From Gavia stellata (taxonomy: Eukaryota > Chordata > Aves > Gaviiformes > Gaviidae): DNA of 64,000 nucleotides. Positions 61,601 through 64,000 of the stretch are shown piece after piece. The stretch's first letter is position 1. Every line of letters starts with the position of its first letter. The notes below the pieces were generated by a model, which was given only the letters and a program-made list of their open reading frames with translations, did not search any database and was not told where the DNA came from. Position numbers and translations under genes: made by a program. Location of the stretch: positions 11,281,001 through 11,345,000 of the forward strand of contig NC_082616.1 in the NCBI RefSeq assembly GCF_030936135.1, read 5' to 3'.

Positions 61601-64000
61601 TTTATTTTTGAGCTGTAGCATCTGAAAAGATGGTTTTTAAAAAGGAAAAGTAAATCAAGGGGTGATGTAATCCCGATAGTATAGTGCTGATGACTGTAGA
61701 CTGAATGTACAGGCTTTGGCAAGTCACTGTTTTTCTCCCTCAGGACATGTCTGCACTGGAGACTGCAGTGTAGCTTGGAGGTATCCGACCTGACCCTAAA
61801 CTAGGCTGTCCTGAAACAGGGAAAACTAGCCCATGACAGACTCTCTTCAGGATTGCTGTAGCTAGAAAGCTTCCAGGTCTCAGTCAAACAAGCTGGGCTC
61901 GTTTAAAACTTGTTTTGGTTTTTATGCATTGTATCTCAGGCTTCAGTAACGACCTATCTAGTTCCGGTTTTCCCCCTTTAATCTAAGGAAAATGTTATGT
62001 GTGTTATAGGAAAAGCTTTATCAGTTGTGAATAACAAATGTTAGGCGGGGCCAGTAGTTTTTGTAGGATGTCTTTAATTTTTTAAGGGCTGCACTAGCAT
62101 CAGCAACTAGGCAAAAAAGCATGCTGAAATAAAAGCGGATCATATCTTGTATCCATTCTCCTTCTAAAAGAGATGTTGAAACTGCATCAAAATAGCAATA
62201 ACTCTCTTTTGGTACTACTAAACTAAATTCCTGAGAATGATGAATGAGAAAAAAATGTTTTTAATTCTTTTGATGTAATCTGTGGGGTTTAATTAGATAT
62301 CCAGTTTTAAATCCGGTTATGTTTGTCTGTGGTTTTAGCATTGCCTCTTAATTCAAAGAGCAAATGTGACCATGTTATTCTCTCACAGACTTCTCTGTAA
62401 ATGGTCTTTAAGGTTGAAATGCCTGTCAGAAATATTCCTTAGTTTTCTTTGTGACCTTTTTTATTTTATTACTGAAAATTTGTTTGTTAATAATCTACAA
62501 AATGTGGGTAAGCTTCACTTAAAAATAGGAAAATCAAGCAAACTTGGAATAAGTAGATCTCACAACTTTTGAGGTTGAGAATAGTTTACATACAGAAACA
62601 ATACGGACTTATGAAGACATGCTTTTGGTGATCTTTGGTCACTGTGCATGTGTGACACACTCTGCAAGGTGGTGAGCAGATCCTCCAGAGAAAATGTGCG
62701 AGGCCCTATTTCCTTTGCTTAGGGCTTGTGTTTTTGTAAGATGAAAACAAGCATTCAGAGTAAAGACAGCCAAACTGACTCGTTTTTCCCCAGACCTTCA
62801 CCCATCCAGGCCATCTGAAGCCTTGTATCAGCTGGTTACTGTTCCTTACTGTTCCTCTTTTTCAGAATTGCACCTAAGGGTGGTCGAGAGCTTCATCCTC
62901 TCTCCTGTCTCCTCTCTTTACAAAAGAGATGTTGCACCTTGCATATAATTCCAATTTGTAAGGACTTAAATTGTGGAGGAAGTGAACTAAACTGTCCCAG
63001 CATTCAGCACCCTGCTCTGTTCCTGATCATGCTTTGCGTCCTTTTAGGCCCCAATATGGTCACTTGAATGTTGGCCATTGCCTAAGCATAGTCTTCTTGA
63101 AGTCAAATGAGAACTATGTGAATAATAGAAAATCAAGATCTGAGACTGTAAAATCCCAGTGCAAGGACTATGTTTTCCTACTGTGCAGTTCATGTTTCAT
63201 TCTGAGTCATGTTTAAACAGGTTCAGCAGCTGTGCATTTTAAACTGTTCTAAAAGCATGTTATTTTCATGTAAAAACACAGTATTAAATAAATCCAGGTT
63301 GACAAATATCAGCTGTGTTAATTTTAGCTAGAATTAAAATTTTACATTTGAAGCTGTTTATTATTTTAGGAACATCATGGACAGTTCATCTGAACTGGCT
63401 TTTCCAGTTTTGATTCCTGTTGTTTTGCATCCTGAGCTTTTGATTGAAAGGAATTAGTTCCTTCCAAACTGAAAAGATATTTTGGAAGAACAACTTGTGA
63501 ATTTTTGGACCTGGTCATCTTTATGTAGCTACTCTGGCTTTTCTGTCTGGCACAGATGTCTCAGATAACCTCCAGGTATAACCAAACTTCCGTCTACCTT
63601 TTTTATTTTACTAGTACTTGATTCTGGGAAACACATATGCATATTCACATTACCAGCTATCTGTAAGATCCAGGCACACAAGCATGCACTGCGTAAGTTA
63701 ATAGTTCATCATATGTTGAAATTCAGCTTTCTTCTGTGAATTCATCTGTCACCTACTGTCAGTTATCTGTATTGTATACTTTATAATAGGGCAGCTCATG
63801 AATTGAAGATGTTTATTGATCAGCCATGATTTGAAGAAGTGCTATTCAGACTTGGCCTAGAGTTAAACGTAAGTCAAACCAAGGACAGGGCTGGCAAGCA
63901 TTCAGGCTCAGGCACCACAGTGCTGAAATCTGCATTTATTCTAATCTGTTCAGATACGATTTCTGCAATGCAGCCAGTGGCTAAGGCTGACCTTAAATCC
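55680..64000. other. Intergenic DNA, no gene seen
   Basis: AT-rich sequence with only short open frames lacking splice context, codon character or family resemblance. No RNA gene, CpG island or clear transposon was recognised. A T-rich run lies near 57,601-57,626. Confidence 0.5.

Overview
This is vertebrate nuclear DNA, almost certainly from a bird. Genes are split by GT-AG introns and sit among AT-rich introns and intergenic DNA, with three GC-rich CpG-island promoters. The interspersed repeats I could recognise are CR1-LINE 3' ends, typical of birds and other sauropsids. Gene order matches the human 2p16 block read in reverse: CCDC88A, PRORSD1, MTIF2, RPS27A, CLHC1.

Layout. 1-16,030 (+): the 3' end of CCDC88A (girdin/GIV), with seven exons that join in frame. 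It has two alternative C-termini: a long exon ending in a Gly-Cys-Val PDZ-binding motif, and a downstream exon encoding the ending of canonical mammalian girdin. 18,745-20,054 (-): a complete two-exon PRORSD1, a ProX/YbaK-type aminoacyl-tRNA deacylase. 22,600-34,760 (+): complete MTIF2 (mitochondrial IF2), 13 coding exons, 726 aa, behind a CpG island with an NRF1 motif. 35,410-37,586 (-): complete RPS27A (ubiquitin-eS31 fusion), 156 aa, tail-to-tail with MTIF2. 37,060-38,200: a CpG island shared by RPS27A and the oppositely oriented CLHC1, with four ZNF143-like sites and a perfect 24-bp minisatellite. 38,675-44,593 (+): CLHC1, which looks like a decaying pseudogene (in-frame TGA, a one-base frameshift in the last exon, central exons missing). 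44,600-64,000: about 19 kb with no confident gene. It holds one unidentified coding-like exon near 48.1 kb and a good CTCF motif near 55.67 kb.

The genes are not an operon or pathway. Three act in translation (PRORSD1 tRNA proofreading, MTIF2 mitochondrial initiation, RPS27A ribosomal subunit). CCDC88A is a G-protein modulator and actin/membrane scaffold, and CLHC1 is of uncertain function. I see no new multi-gene system. The points most worth checking are the CLHC1 lesions, the dual C-terminus of CCDC88A, the unidentified exon at 48.0-48.25 kb, and the promoter architecture at 37.5-38.1 kb. Family comparisons rest on remembered vertebrate proteins, not on a search.
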